A stretch of 64,000 nucleotides of DNA from Setaria digitata (Eukaryota; Nematoda; Chromadorea; Rhabditida; Setariidae), in assembly GCA_003640385.1 (NCBI GenBank), contig RCAB01000047.1, forward strand, positions 62,001 through 126,000. Direction: 5' to 3'. Below are positions 30,001 through 42,085 of this stretch, one piece after another (positions within the stretch are counted from its first letter, which is position 1; every line of letters begins with the position of its first letter). The notes below the pieces were generated by a model. It searched no databases. It saw only the letters and a program-made list of their open reading frames with translations, and was not told where the DNA came from. The position numbers and the translations under genes are program-made.

Positions 30001-33000
30001 CCAGCAAGCATTTGTTCATCTCTTGTTGAAGAAAGGGGTGATGCTATGGAGGAATTGCGTCGTAGAACAGTATCAGTGAACAGCTCGGGTAGACGCTCTT
30101 CAGGTGTGTTCATATGAAGCTTTAGTAATGTGTTGAAAAGCAGGAACTGGTTTTTTTTTTTTTTTTTTTTTTTTCATAAACAGCCACTGTATTAGCTTAT
30201 TAATTTAAGATGTAACGACCTGCACTTATCTTTAGGTTCTTTTTTTGGAATTTTGCGTAAATGAGTTTGCTTGAAATCCATTTATTCTCAGCCATGCTTC
30301 ATTGATTTTCAGATCTCCTGATAAGATTTTTTGCAATGTATGAAAACAAATGTTGATTACAACAACTTCTTAGACCCCATTTTTCTCCAGCTTCTTCATT
30401 TTGTGATGAACATAGCACCGATACTCAGCATTCTGATGTGCGACTTTCTAACGATTGTTTTGAGCAAGTTATGCATGACTATGATAGACCCATGGCTAAA
30501 TCACGGTACACTAGTTCGTGTTCCTCAAATCTGTTTGATTCAGTGGAGACCGAGGTATAATTTAATGCATTATTTATTTATTTATTTTTTATTATTTTAC
30601 TGGCTTCCATCTATAAGGTTACAATTTGATTTGTTTTCGTATTTTGTTTAACTTTTGTTAGGTAGGTATTCATATTTGAGATAGATTGAAAGAAAAATGT
30701 AGAAAAATACATGATGAGTTGAAAACATTCTTGATATATTTGAACTCTGAACAATGAAAAAATAACATTTTGGGCGAAAGATCGAATATATCGTGATCCT
30801 CCGTTCGGGAGTTTGAGTAGCTGCAGTTCGAAAATGACTCGAGTAAGTCTTAATTCTTTTCTTACCGTCCAGTTTCATTTCGGACTTTCTTCGCTTCATG
30901 TATTAAGTTACAGTCTAGTTTAAATTTTGATAAGCTTCAATTTAATTTAGCAAATTTAATTTAACGTAACTTACTTATGTAATACTACTCAGGAAGCAGA
31001 AAGGGAAGCATATTGGCTTGAAAAACGCAAATTTTCACGACCAGCAGGGCTTTTATCTGAGTCACAAGTCAAAGAACTTTCTGAATATTCGCAAAAAATT
31101 CACAATACAAACTGCATTCTTGGCCAGGTAACTTTATAAATACGATTTATTTTCTGTTATGATTGTATTCTTCCTGTTGGTTTGATACTTATTTTGGGTA
31201 GGTTAAGGTATTTCCTTTGTTCTAGGAACTCTAAGAAGGCATTTGTGATTGTTTGTGAAGTGATGTCGTAGGTGTTACGAGAATCAGCCTTATGACAACT
31301 TGAGTTTGCAACTATTTTAATGAGTGATACCGTACTCTATATTGGAATCTTCCGCATTTGCGCTAGGATTTTTAAAATATCAAAGGGCTCCTTTATAAAA
31401 CTTCAGATACATTTGGATCTTGCGCGTTATCATGAATTGGGGCACTTTGTTGGAAAGTTGGCTGTTGTTTGCTCCGAAAAGGAAAATATTTATTCAGTGG
31501 AAGATTATAAAAACAAAAAGGATCCAGGTGTTGAGAGTTTTGTGTCTTTATGTCTCTGTTACTTTTATTGCAAGTGCGGAAAATTTTTGATCAAGGGGTG
31601 GTTGATAGTTTTTTTTTATTCAGATATTGTCTTTGAAGAAAAAAGAAGTTTTCCTTTTAAGAATTTTATTTGATTTTAGAAAATTATACCGGTTATGATA
31701 AAGATGCAGCTTTCTATCATCTTAACATTGCTCGACGCTGCGGTATTCTGGAAGCAATAATTACTATGGCTAAAATGGCTTTTGGTTCTTTTTCATGCCT
31801 GTCATATATTTTTAATAACTCAGGACTGGATGCAGTATAATTTTTCTGTTGTTTTAGGTCTACCACACGAACTACTCAAGGAAGTAGTTTGTGAGGAAGT
31901 CTGGGAAAATGACGATTTTGAGGGGACAGGTTTTGAGCTTATGGAATGTGCTGCCGATATGGGTGATCAATCCGCCGTAATTTTCGTTGCTCAGGCATAT
32001 GAAACGGGTCGTTTTTTAGGGCCATTGAAGTTGGTTTTGAATACTGACTTTATTTAAGCAGTTTCGTACCTCTACTTACTATACTGTTGTCTAAAATCGA
32101 GAAAAATCCAAGATCGGATTTTTTCCTTCCCTTTTCCATTGTTCGCGTGAACATAAAGGAAGGAGAATCATTAAATATTGAATTCTGGACCAGAAATTTT
32201 CAGAAAACCTTCCTGGCCAAAAGCTGTTGTTTGGTACGAGAAAGCGTTGAATTTTCTTAATAGCTCGGAAACAAATGAAAATGAAACACCTCACGAAGGT
32301 GTCCGACCTCGTTATGAATTGTTAGAACGAATGGCAATCATGTATAGAGAGGGTATGCATATTTTCGTATGACGTTGGTGTGTTGCTATTCTCCATTTTT
32401 CCAGATATAACTGGATTCTTTTCCTATTATTATGATGAGGTTCTAATCAGTTATTCATGCTAACTCTCTGCAATATTATTATCGAAGTTCTTCGTATTAG
32501 GTCTGCTTCCATTAAATTAGACTGCTAATGTTCGAAGAATCATACTGGAGTAATAGGTTGTGTAATATTTTGTAGTGAAATATTTCTAGCTTCAGCCGTG
32601 AGTTAGTAGATGTATTTGATACAAGAAGCTGTCTTTATAATCATACGCTTCGTTTATTTGGTAGCGTGCATGAATACAGTATTAATGAGAAAAGTTCAGG
32701 ACTTAATCACCGTGTGGTTATTGAGTAATTATTAAAAGTTCTAAAGATTGTGCATGTTTTTTTGATCTTGAATGTATATTAAATCTTGTTGCAAATGTCC
32801 TAATTGCGAAGTATTTCTAGGGAGAATAATGATGTCTTTATTTTCTCCTCTGACGACAAAATATAACGAAGTATTTATCAGTATATTTAGTTGTGAAATT
32901 ATAATTTCTACTTATTTTAGGTGGGTATGGCCTATTGCAAGATTTAACGAAAGCATATGATTTGTATACAGAAGCGGCTATTTCAGCGACAGAAGCTATG

Positions 33001-33051
33001 CGGGGAAAGCTTGCCAACAAATATTACGAATTGGCAGAACAGTGTGCATAA
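27013..33051 (+). CDS. efk-1: Eukaryotic elongation factor 2 kinase (alpha-kinase)
   Basis: Calcium/calmodulin-dependent atypical kinase that phosphorylates eEF2 and slows translation elongation. Seventeen exons are in phase: 27013-27066, 27459-27533, 27599-27738, 27882-28020, 28262-28390, 28706-28786, 28920-29066, 29189-29287, 29589-29753, 29965-30103, 30391-30554, 30993-31127, 31407-31527, 31680-31784, 31858-32029, 32204-32352, 32921-33051 (2145 nt, 714 aa). DPWIAFHF matches the calmodulin-binding region. The alpha-kinase core shows PFARGAMRECYR, NYVAKKYI with the ATP lysine, YHLERFIEGEYIKYNSNSG, FERSGHQLIVVDIQGVGD, LYTDPQIHT and the zinc-binding FFHSHLCNDIC. The linker holds basic/serine sites (RRRTVS, GRRSS). 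Sel1-type helical repeats (RYHELGHF, YHLNIARRCG, AYETGRFLGP, GKLANKYYELAE) form the C-terminus. The start is the ATG in an 18-codon first exon; the N-terminus is poorly conserved, so that is the least certain part. Confidence 0.95.
30151..30174. repeat. T24 homopolymer in eEF2K intron
   Basis: Uninterrupted run of 24 T, one of the longest in the window. It lies between exons 10 and 11. Confidence 0.9.
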
Positions 33052-33276
33052 ATATACTTTTTAAGCCTTAAATTGCTTTTTATTTTTTGTGCACTGTTCA
33101 TTTTAATTACAACCCACCTCATCTTTTACTCTACCTATCTCTGTTTATTTGATTTACTTTTGCTGACTCATTCGTTGAAATCCCCTTAATAAGTCCCTCT
33201 GCTTCAGTATGCTATTTTGTTTCTCCCTTTTCTTTTTTATTAGTAATGTGACAATTTCTTATTATGCGAATGAGGG

Positions 33277-33325
33277 AGGACATCGTATATTAACATCTTT
33301 TTTATATGTTAATATACGATCTCCT
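33277..33325. repeat. Hairpin 1 (inverted repeat)
   Basis: Arms at 33277-33296 and 33306-33325 are complementary over 20 bases with one mismatch. The inner 15 bases (ATCGTATATTAACAT) match perfectly. The loop is 9 bases. Confidence 0.85.
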
Positions 33326-33378
33326 TATGTCTCAGTTTAGTCAATCAGATTACGAGATTGACCAAACTGAGACATAAG
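33324..33378. repeat. Hairpin 2 (inverted repeat)
   Basis: Arms at 33324-33346 and 33356-33378 pair over 23 bases with one mismatch (a G-T wobble if transcribed on the appropriate strand). The loop is 9 bases (AGATTACGA). It directly abuts hairpin 1. It could be a small-RNA precursor, a 3'-end structure or a mobile-element remnant. Confidence 0.85.
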
Positions 33379-34241
33379 TTCTTCCTGAATGTCGTGGAAC
33401 TTTCTTTTTGAGATTCTTTAAATTCAGAAATACAAGTCGCTGTTTTTTTCCTGTGGGGTTTAATAACGAGCGGAAAATGCTTTCGGCGTATTGTTTGTTT
33501 TTATTATTATTGTTATTGACTGGTATTATAAAGTTATCAGTAATATTTCTCAATCCTTTTTTTCCTACTTTTTTCGGGATATTGATAAGTACTTTTGGAA
33601 TTCAGTGTTAAACTGTTAGTCCACGTTGCAATTGATCTTCCATATCTCTAATCTCAGTCTCGAGTATGTTATTAAAGTGATATCCGCTTTTGATTATATG
33701 CGTATTCGTTCCTGTTTTGTTAGTTAAGTAAATGAAGGGTTTTAAGTTTTTTCATTCTCTACATTTTGCTGCTCAGTGAGTTTATTTATTGATGTTGTCA
33801 GTATCATGGTGGTTTAGAAACTTTCACAATGTTTCATTTTGCATGATCAAAGTCCTGCAGAGGAATGGATCGGAATAGCTAAGCTTGGGTATTGAGGCTT
33901 TGCTGCGAAGTTGCGCATTCCAGAGTTCCAGCATGTATTTTTAATATTGCATTATAGTTTTCGTTTTCCCTAAAATAGATTTAAAACGGGATTACGAGTT
34001 TTTACAAATTTACTTCATTCTTGTTATAAAGCTTAGAAAATAGTAACCTTCTGTTGGGCATTTCGTCGATGTATGGATCTGTGATTAAATCTGGTGCGTT
34101 TACGTCCAGTAATGGTATTATTTGCTATAAACAGATTTCTTCAGACTTTTTTAAGAACAGCTTGAAAACAGCTGGGGTAGAGGATAGGGAAAAGAAATTT
34201 CGGATAATTTTATCTGCTGTATTGATGGGATTTTCTTTATC

Positions 34242-37200
34242 TTATATAATAAATTTAGGTCTGTAATTGTTCTTGATATTCACCTGGAACTGTTCATTCC
34301 TTGAATTGCTTTTTCTTTGCATATCGCTTTGAATAGTTTCCAGTTGTTTACGGCATCGTTCCAATTCGAAGCATTCGTCAATAAGTGCTCGTTCCAAGAC
34401 TACCAGCTATAAATGAAACAGAGAAAGGATGAGTTTCCGTGTGGCTTAAACTATGGTAATAGGATATAAAAAGAGAGATACCTGTTGGTACTTTTGTTCA
34501 TAAATTCTTTGCGTATTTTGCAAAATATCTTCAGCATTTTGCACCTGGAAACGAATGGAATCTTTGTGCATCGAAGGGAATGCTTGAGTATGCTAGAGTA
34601 TAGGCTGCTCAGATATCTCTTTGATGGTTTGTAGAAATGAATCGACTTCTCTCAATTTATGATCAAGCTGTTCTGCTTCCATTTTCAGTCTTGCCACATC
34701 TCGATCACGCTGTGCATCGAAGGCGCTCTTTTCAGCTTCCAGCGATGACTTTGCGGCCATTACTCTCAATAACAGATCATGTTGCTGACGAAGGAAATTG
34801 GACTGTAAAAAAAAATTAAATTTTGATTGAATTGTATCTTACTTTAAATCATCTAAGAAATCTTTTTTAAACAATGGTGGTGCAAAAGTGAACTACTTTT
34901 GAAGCTTCAATTTCGATCTTTTGTTGTTCTGCTGCGTCCAGAATTTTCAATTGTTCGTTTTTAAACACTTCCTTTTCCGTATTTAATTTCTGACGTTCCT
35001 CACGTACTTGCCACTTTTCCTGAAACATTGTTTTACGGGATTCTGAGGATAAATTCGCTGTGAACAAATTTGACATTAATTTCAACATAACTGGACCAAG
35101 TGCCAGAGGGATCTCTTCGGAAATGAAGGCCAAATTTTTGGGAATTATGCAGAGTGAAAGTGATATTATAACAGAATGATTTGTCATAACTATTTAGTTA
35201 GTCCTGAATAACTAAAATCATCTAACTCTTACTGCAGTGTAATTATCTGACGTCCTATTTTCCTGCTTCAAACTTTCACCTAGAATGTTTGATCTCTATC
35301 CGAGATGATTGAACGATTGGTTTATCTCTTTCAGACTTTCGGCGTGCTTACGATCAGGTGAGATCAGAATTTTGGGTAACATTGAAATGTCAAAAGGTGC
35401 CAACTTTTAGGATACATTGCTCATTACTGTCGTACAAACTTTGCAGTTTCAGATTCAATTCGATCACATGTTGCTTTTCATTGGTCAGCCACTCCTCTTC
35501 TCTTCTGATTCTGAAACGCTTTTAATTGTGTCTATAAATCGCGAAATGACAGCTTTTGACGACACGCATAGTCCAGTTAATCAGTACTTTGTTCAATTTG
35601 ATTTGAACTAAAGACAAGAAATTCATTTTCACTCCATTAACGAACCAACTATTCATCTGTAAGTACTGAGCTTTTTTTCCCCAACCTTTCTTCTCGAATT
35701 TCGAGTTGTTGTTCTTTGAATGAAATGTAATGGTTCTGGTCGGAATTACTTTTGTCCACTTGTTTATTTAAATTTATCGTCAGTTCGCTTATTTTTGTGA
35801 CCAATCCATCTACCTTCTTCAGCATCTCCTCATAGTTTCTGAAAAAACAGGAAAAAGAATCTGAAAATACTAATTCGGGTGCTACGTACATCGTTTTTAG
35901 CGCTCAAAATAGAGGGAATTGATTTCTTTGTAGCTATGAAAAAGAAAACTTCGATTCTTTTTGTCCTTCTATTATCGCCTCGAGTTGGCTGTGAAACATT
36001 TCACGAATCGATTGGAACACTTTTTCATGATCGCTTTTCAAACGATTCATCTGTTTTCTGGAAATTTTTTTTGCGGAATTTTAGAAATTTTCGATTCCTA
36101 AGTTCGAAAGAAAATCAGATTAAAAAAAAAAAAATCGCCACCTGCACATTTCTAATATGAATCAGTAATTAATGACAAAAATATTAACCGGTAGTTGTCT
36201 TCCATATTCTCCAATTCTTCTTCAAACTGCTGATCCCGACGTTTCAGTTTCTCTTTCCATTCTTCGACTAATGCTTCTTCTCGAGCCGTTTGCTTACGTT
36301 TCAAAGAATCGATTTCCCGATTCAGGCGATCAGTTTCGTTTTCTAACCTACAGTGAACAATAAAAGAAAAGCAGGCATGATAGCATACATGCGCATTTTT
36401 CCCTCCATCTTCTGCACCTCTCTGATTCAAATTTGAGGAAGTTCCAAAAAAACTGAATCCATCCTTACCTTTGCATACGATTATATCCAGGTGTTTCAGG
36501 TAATGAGTTTGTCGTTAGATTCCTTTGATTCTTTGTTAGTTCAAATCTATCTGAATCATTATTAGTCCGTCCACTTTCATCAGCTTTGCTACCCATCTTG
36601 TTCATACAAGAATTTGTAGCGCTGCTCCCGATGACCTCTCCAGTTCGACTGCTTGTTCCACGTCTAGTGCTATAAATACAAATTGATACAGTAATTACGG
36701 AAATTTGAACAGTATATCGAAATTCTGCAACTTATTTGTTAAAGTACTGAGAAAGCTCTTATTCTTCGGAACACTAATACTAATACGAGTTACAGCAAAA
36801 TCAGCAGTTTTAGTGTGAACTATGTAAGCCATGTGTGCGGGATGATTGCTTAAAAAGATGAACCATATTAATTGATATATACTAAACACATAGCTTAATT
36901 TTCTTGTTCAACACCTATCATTCACCAGTTGCGGTATTTACAGCATCCTCATAATCCATATGCTCACATTTCATCAGTACAGTACTGCCTGCTTTTTGGT
37001 AACAGCTGATTTTATCACATGACTTAACAGTTGCATGCAATGCATTCATGGATGTTTCTACAGTATTGAGCCGAAGTTGTCTGTATTTACAGTTAGTCTC
37101 TTTTTAAATCTAAAATGCTTCAATACTACGTTAACTTTAACAATTTGAGTTACCGGCAAAAAGAAAAAGTGAAGTTTATCCAACTATGCATAGTATGCTA

Positions 37201-38300
37201 ATGCATAAAAGATGAAGATGTAGCCATATCAGTTGAAATATCAGATTATATTTCAATGTTATCATAATGAAATTTTCATTGCAAATTATTTTGTATTAGT
37301 AGGGAATAGTTGAAACTTATCCCTGATTTTTCCCATTCTTCGAGAGGATAACATTTACTTGGAAATTGGTCCGAATATGCTATCCATGTGACAGGCAGCT
37401 TTATTTGCCACTTCCATCCTGTTATCATCAGCTGTTGGATTAGCTAATGTAATCTTAGTGCTGCAATATGATCAGTTCCAGTGTACAGTGAGCATAAGTT
37501 TTCATTTTTGAAAGGTTATCTTTCGTTCACGCACTAAGAGGTCAAGAGAAAGATAGTATAATGAAAGGTCAGTGGAAGTAGGGGAATTGTTGGAAGCATG
37601 AAGATGCTAACTTTGGATGATGCTCTGACGTCTTATTTTTTCGTGATATTGCTGCTTGTTCACGCTGAAATTTCGTGAGCTAAGCTCAAACAAGAACTTC
37701 ATTGATTACAAATAAAATAAAAACAAAGAAATCCATTATTTGGAAGAAAACGTAAGGCGAAATGGGACCTGCTGAAGTTCACCACCACTAAGTTCATCCA
37801 GAAATGATACGGCCGACTTTTTTGTGGGGAAGAAGTCGTCGATATTTTTTTTGGATTTTTTCTCCTGGAAAAAAAAAAAAAGATTTTTCCCTGTTTACTG
37901 GTCAAACACTTTAAATATTTTATATGCTGAAAATCTTATTAAAAATGCCAAATGTTTCCTAGTACTAATTTTCGGACATTCAAGCCGGGAAAAAAAACCT
38001 TTTGAGGATCGCCAAGCAAATCATCAATGTTTGTAAGGCCTCTTCTTGGTGCGGTATCTTTTTTCTTCCCAAACAATGCGTCATCCATATTATCCACGTC
38101 CTGAAAATTATTATCGGAATGCTTCGGAATAATATAGCCCAAATTGTTTACTGGTGAAAATTTATATCAACTCAAAACTAGCCTGTTTCATACTAGCCAG
38201 CACTGAATCATCAGATAAGCAGTGTCATTTGTCACATATAATTAAACCGTCAAAAGCTTACTTTCAGTAAATTTTCAACATCGTAGTCACTATCAACCAT
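34242..38300 (-). CDS. dyf-19: FBF1/DYF-19-like transition-fibre coiled-coil protein
   Basis: FBF1 proteins sit on transition fibres at the cilium base and gate entry of intraflagellar transport. Supported exons: 38300-38262, 38100-37999, 37864-37769, 37664-37612, 37460-37359, 37080-36926, then approximately 36668-36474, 36427-36388, 36350-36190, 36063-35943, 35838-35650, 35495-35409, 35020-34907, 34803-34624, 34543-34483 and 34407-34242. The N-terminus carries the acidic FBF1-like MDDALFGKKK and IDDLLGD motifs, and FLDELSGGELQQ. The C-terminal half is continuous coiled coil (REEALVEEWKEKLKRRD, YEEMLKKVDGLVTKISEL, QQLEIREERLG) and parallels vertebrate FBF1 in order and spacing. The middle (serine/asparagine-rich, about 36474-36926) is unassigned to any domain, and one or two small exons and junctions (near 38190, 36700 and 35300) are not resolved. 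The start follows an in-frame upstream stop. The symbol assumes orthology. Confidence 0.78.
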
Positions 38301-38973
38301 TTCAGCAAGATTTAATGCAAATATTCAGCAGTGAAATTTTACTCGTCGACTGAACGATTCTTGTTTAACATTTTGGACGAGTTGAACTTAGGAATATCTA
38401 CGTCAATGGAATATAAGTTTCTCGAAAAGTGATGTTATGCTGAAGAATGATGAAAAACATTGACATGGAGCCGTGCAAAAACTCTCTGAGAAGTTCGCCA
38501 CATGGAGAAGCACTACACAGTAGATGGATGGAAAACGAATACACTGTTTAGTGGAGAGTGAAATTCGAGCGATATCTCTATAGCAACCATAACTTTAGAC
38601 TTAATTCTTGTTCTTAAAATGGAGGCTCTTTTTATCGAGCGATTCGTTATGATTTGGTGATTCTCATGAAGCTGCTGAAATATGCTTAAAACAAAATAAT
38701 CGAAAATTACAATTAATAAATGGTGATTGATATGGGATATGTGATATAACTGTATAACAATCAAAAACATAGGAGTAATTATTTTAGAATTTCAATGAAT
38801 TTTTTATACGATCAATGAAGTGAACAGGAAAAAAAAAAAACGTTGAAGAAGTGACAAATGTGTGAAGATGCTGATGTCTCTTTTTTTTTCTAAATCATTC
38901 AGATGGACAGACTGAATGCAAACAGAGCGCAATTTTCGAATCCTTTAGACGAAAGTTATTGTGAGCCATCTGA
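38301..38973. promoter_or_regulatory. Shared divergent promoter region
   Basis: About 0.67 kb separates the start codons of the FBF1-like gene (-) and the Ig membrane protein gene (+). No coding exon is supported, apart from a short open frame just before 38974 that is out of frame with the chosen start. I could not identify a convincing X-box (RFX) ciliary motif by eye. Confidence 0.4.
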
Positions 38974-41224
38974 ATGGTAATGGATGGTTGTTCACTTTTC
39001 CTCATATTCTTCATGAAACTATCTGATGCTAATAATAAGCATCTTCCTCAAGTGCCAGTCAGGCCTAGCGTGAAATCGTTAGGACGTTTAGATTTGCTGG
39101 AATGTGCAGTGCTCGAACCTGACGAATATGACAAACGTGTAGCCGAAGGTTTATGCCCACCTCAGCCTACAAAGTTTGTTCTTTTCCTTGTTTTTGCTGC
39201 TACCGTTATCTTATCACTTCACATTATTGTTTTGCAAATATTCATTTTTTTTTTCCAAAAAAAAAAATCTGAAAATTCAAACACTTGGAAAAAGGCCACT
39301 AATTTTATTTCCAGTTTTATTATGGCCTACTTCTTGTGTCTTCCTTTTCATGGTAAACAGAATAAGAAAAAATAAAATAAAAGAAACTTCAATGACAGCT
39401 CCTAAAGAGTCCAATAGCAACTTCGTATCTCAGACAAAAGTCTCCAGTCAGACAAATCTACAGAAATTTAGTGTCAGATTTAAAGTTAACGGAATCGTTA
39501 TGATCAAGTAAAGTTGCTAATTATTCGAAGAATTACTTTAATTATTATATTTGAGCGAAATTTCAGGATTATAAAGACATTTCAAAACAAACTGAAAAAA
39601 TTGTATCATGGTAATTCCACTTGGCTGGTAAAGAAAAGGAAAAAAGATAGTAAAGATTGGTTAGGAAAAAAAAGACTTATAATGAAAGCAGTATTTCTGG
39701 GAAAACAAACGTTTTATCAGCTACAGTTACAAAATGCTGATTTCGACTCTGAATTGATCGAAGGATTATTTTTAATACTAGAATGTCCTAAAAGAAGGAA
39801 AGTGAAAGAAATCGCGGATTTGGTGCGTATGTTGTTCAATTCTTGTTTCTTTCTAAGCATTTTATGTTTTTGTAGAATTCATTTCTTAGAAATATTGAGC
39901 ATCGCAGTTTCCGAAGGTGGAACCGTAAACCTAGTATTGATTCAATTTCATTTCGTAGTTATGAGATCGCTACGGCAGACTGGCTTAGTTGTAGCACGAT
40001 AAATCCTGTAACATGATAATTAATTCGATGTTATTTCTACGACTTGTTTAATTTGATTTCAAGTCAATTCGCCTTGACGTAAAAACTCCACCATTTTCAG
40101 AATAATTTCAGGATGACGTTGTGTGGTACCTAGACGGCTCACCAATAATTACAGATTCTCTATTGTCATGGCGAGTCAAACTTACACCGATGAAACAACT
40201 TCAGGTTCATCTTAACGGAAATATTGAAGAAAAAGACTGCAAACAATATCATTTTGGTCAGGATCACACTTTTCCTAAGTCTTTTATCATTTTTGTAATT
40301 CAAAACATTTCATGGTGAGAATATACGATAGTTTTACACTGCAATAGATTTGGCCACTGATAGCAACTCGAGACAATGGACGGTATGAATGTTTTGTTGA
40401 TGGCAAATCGCAAGGATCTGTCACTCTGCATGTCATTACTGTAGCAGTAAGTGAAGTTTTATTGCTGATAGAATTTGTCTATAATTGTGAAAGTTACTCA
40501 GTTTTGTGAGTTTGTTTTTTTTAGGAAGCTCTTGGTCGTGGTGCTACCAATTATTTTATAACAATGATGCTTTCCATACCATTCGTAACTTTTGCAATTT
40601 TTTATCGGTAAGTTCTAGTTTTTAAAATTTTTGTTTTATTTATTTTGTCTAATTGAGCAATTAATTTATATATTTGAATTAGAATACCAATAGTGTGATT
40701 CAACAACAAAGTAATATTTCTTTTTGTTTTTCTTACAGTTTATTGCATCCACAACGCGAAGCAATAATGTTGGATAGCCCTGTAGTGGATTTCTATGAAA
40801 AAATTCTGGATCTTAAAACAGAGGAGATGAAGGTGATAACCCTTCCTATGTGCATGGAATTTGATAAAACAAGGGAAATAATTCTGTCATTGCACAATAA
40901 ATTCGTTTCAGAATAATATTACCAAAACTGTTTATAAGGATAAGGCTGAAAGTAAGCGGAAAGAGATAGAATCGAGTTATTCATCCGGAACAACTTTAAA
41001 TGGTATGACTTGATTTCAATAAATCTTTTACCACTGCTGCAGGTGCTTTTCATGTATCAATAAATTATACTACAATGCCCGTGACAGGAGGAAGACTAAG
41101 AAATAATCGTGATACAGTAATGACGATTGTGAATGTCGCGGAAATAAATCAGCGAAAAAATTGGACTGCACCCAAGCAGATGCTAAAAAAATATGGACTG
41201 CTGAATTTCTTGAAATTACGATAG
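38974..41224 (+). CDS. Ig-domain single-pass membrane protein, unrecognised
   Basis: I do not recognise the family. Eleven exons keep one frame: 38974-39173, 39315-39352, 39399-39507, 39567-39822, 39876-40007, 40112-40204, 40348-40446, 40525-40607, 40739-40832, 40912-41002, 41043-41224 (1377 nt, 458 aa). The N-terminus resembles a signal peptide (CSLFLIFFMKLSDA after the start). A basic middle region precedes one immunoglobulin fold: first cysteine in WLSCSTI, core tryptophan in VVWYLDG, and the classic DNGRYECF second cysteine. A transmembrane segment (ITMMLSIPFVTFAIFY) follows at once, then a cytoplasmic tail of about 120 residues rich in Lys and Asn. The second exon (12 codons, hydrophobic) is the weakest. 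The topology suggests a cell-surface recognition or adhesion protein. An ATG at 38903 is out of frame and was not used. Confidence 0.75.
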
Positions 41225-41240
41225 CTGATTGTATCAAATG

Positions 41241-41246
41241 AATAAA
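41241..41246 (+). terminator. Poly(A) signal for Ig membrane protein gene
   Basis: AATAAA lies 17 bases after the stop codon, a normal spacing for compact nematode 3' UTRs. Confidence 0.55.
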
Positions 41247-41772
41247 AGTTAGAACGAATTTCTGTTTTCAACGAGCCTCTTGATCGCCAAACAACATATC
41301 CTTCGAAAATTTTGAATTATTAATAATCCTCGCGACGTCCTTCAACTTTGCTCCTCTAATATCATTGATATTTTAACAGAACTGCAACTGTTTGCTTTGT
41401 AGTCTATTTGGAGAGATAGATTCTGTTTTTCGCGATCGAAATTATTTGTACTGTTTGCTGTAACTTATACATACCATTTATAAGTAAATGGAGACGAGAA
41501 AAGTTAGCTTTGTTTGGTACGCTGACCTATTAGATTGTTCCCTTGCCGCAGTATCAAGTCCAAAATTAAGTAAATCTTAGCAGCCATCCCAATTGGTTCT
41601 TCAATCTTCCTTGATTTTAAATTATTGACAGTTATGTATTTAACAAAATGAACAAGTAGCAATTTTCCAGTGGCCTTCTCGATTTTTCTTAAATTTCTCT
41701 CCTAGCTGCCAGCAAATTGGAAAATAAAAGTAAAGTAATGAACTTTTTTTTTGCTCAGAAAATTTGATCAGA

Positions 41773-42024
41773 ATGGATGATAGGAGAATGACTCAGGCTC
41801 TGCTTCCTCCGGCCTCATTTGGAATCAGTTCCTCCACGGAATCTTGTAAGAAGGATATCCTCGACATATTTCAGCAAATTGAAGGCGAAATCCCGCATCA
41901 GGAAAAAGATAAATGCTTAACTCCAAAAATATTCAACTCAGCTGTTTTTATCAGTCACAGTTTGAAATTCCAGAAGCAGAATTCAACCGACCTTGCATTT
42001 TTTTACACTTGTTTAATCTGGTAA
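41773..42024 (+). CDS. Possible small gene, hypothetical
   Basis: An 83-codon frame starts with ATG 14 bases after a strong nematode splice acceptor (a T-run ending TTGCTCAG at about 41758). That is the usual arrangement for a spliced-leader-capped start. The first 60 residues are hydrophilic (SSSTESCKKDILDIFQQ is the clearest stretch), and the end is hydrophobic and may be intron read-through. No known domain is seen. A segment of it is repeated in the same frame 223 bases downstream. It may be a real short gene, the first exon of a longer one, or a decayed duplicate. Confidence 0.3.
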   Translation: MDDRRMTQALLPPASFGISSSTESCKKDILDIFQQIEGEIPHQEKDKCLTPKIFNSAVFISHSLKFQKQNSTDLAFFYTCLIW

Positions 42025-42085
42025 CTCAGAGATGATCAATAGCATGGAATAAGCTACTACGGAATCTTGTGAGAAGGATATCCTC
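41836..42085. repeat. Imperfect direct repeat, 27-base units
   Basis: The unit beginning ACGGAATCTTGT at 41836-41862 recurs at 42059-42085 with one mismatch, and weaker similarity continues after it. Both copies read ESC(K/E)KDIL in frame. Confidence 0.7.

Larger units (their letters stand above)
33052..34241. other. Convergent 3' flanks of eEF2K and FBF1-like gene
   Basis: No gene seen. The region holds the 3' flanks of two converging genes and two neighbouring hairpins at 33277-33378, which are listed separately. Confidence 0.6.
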
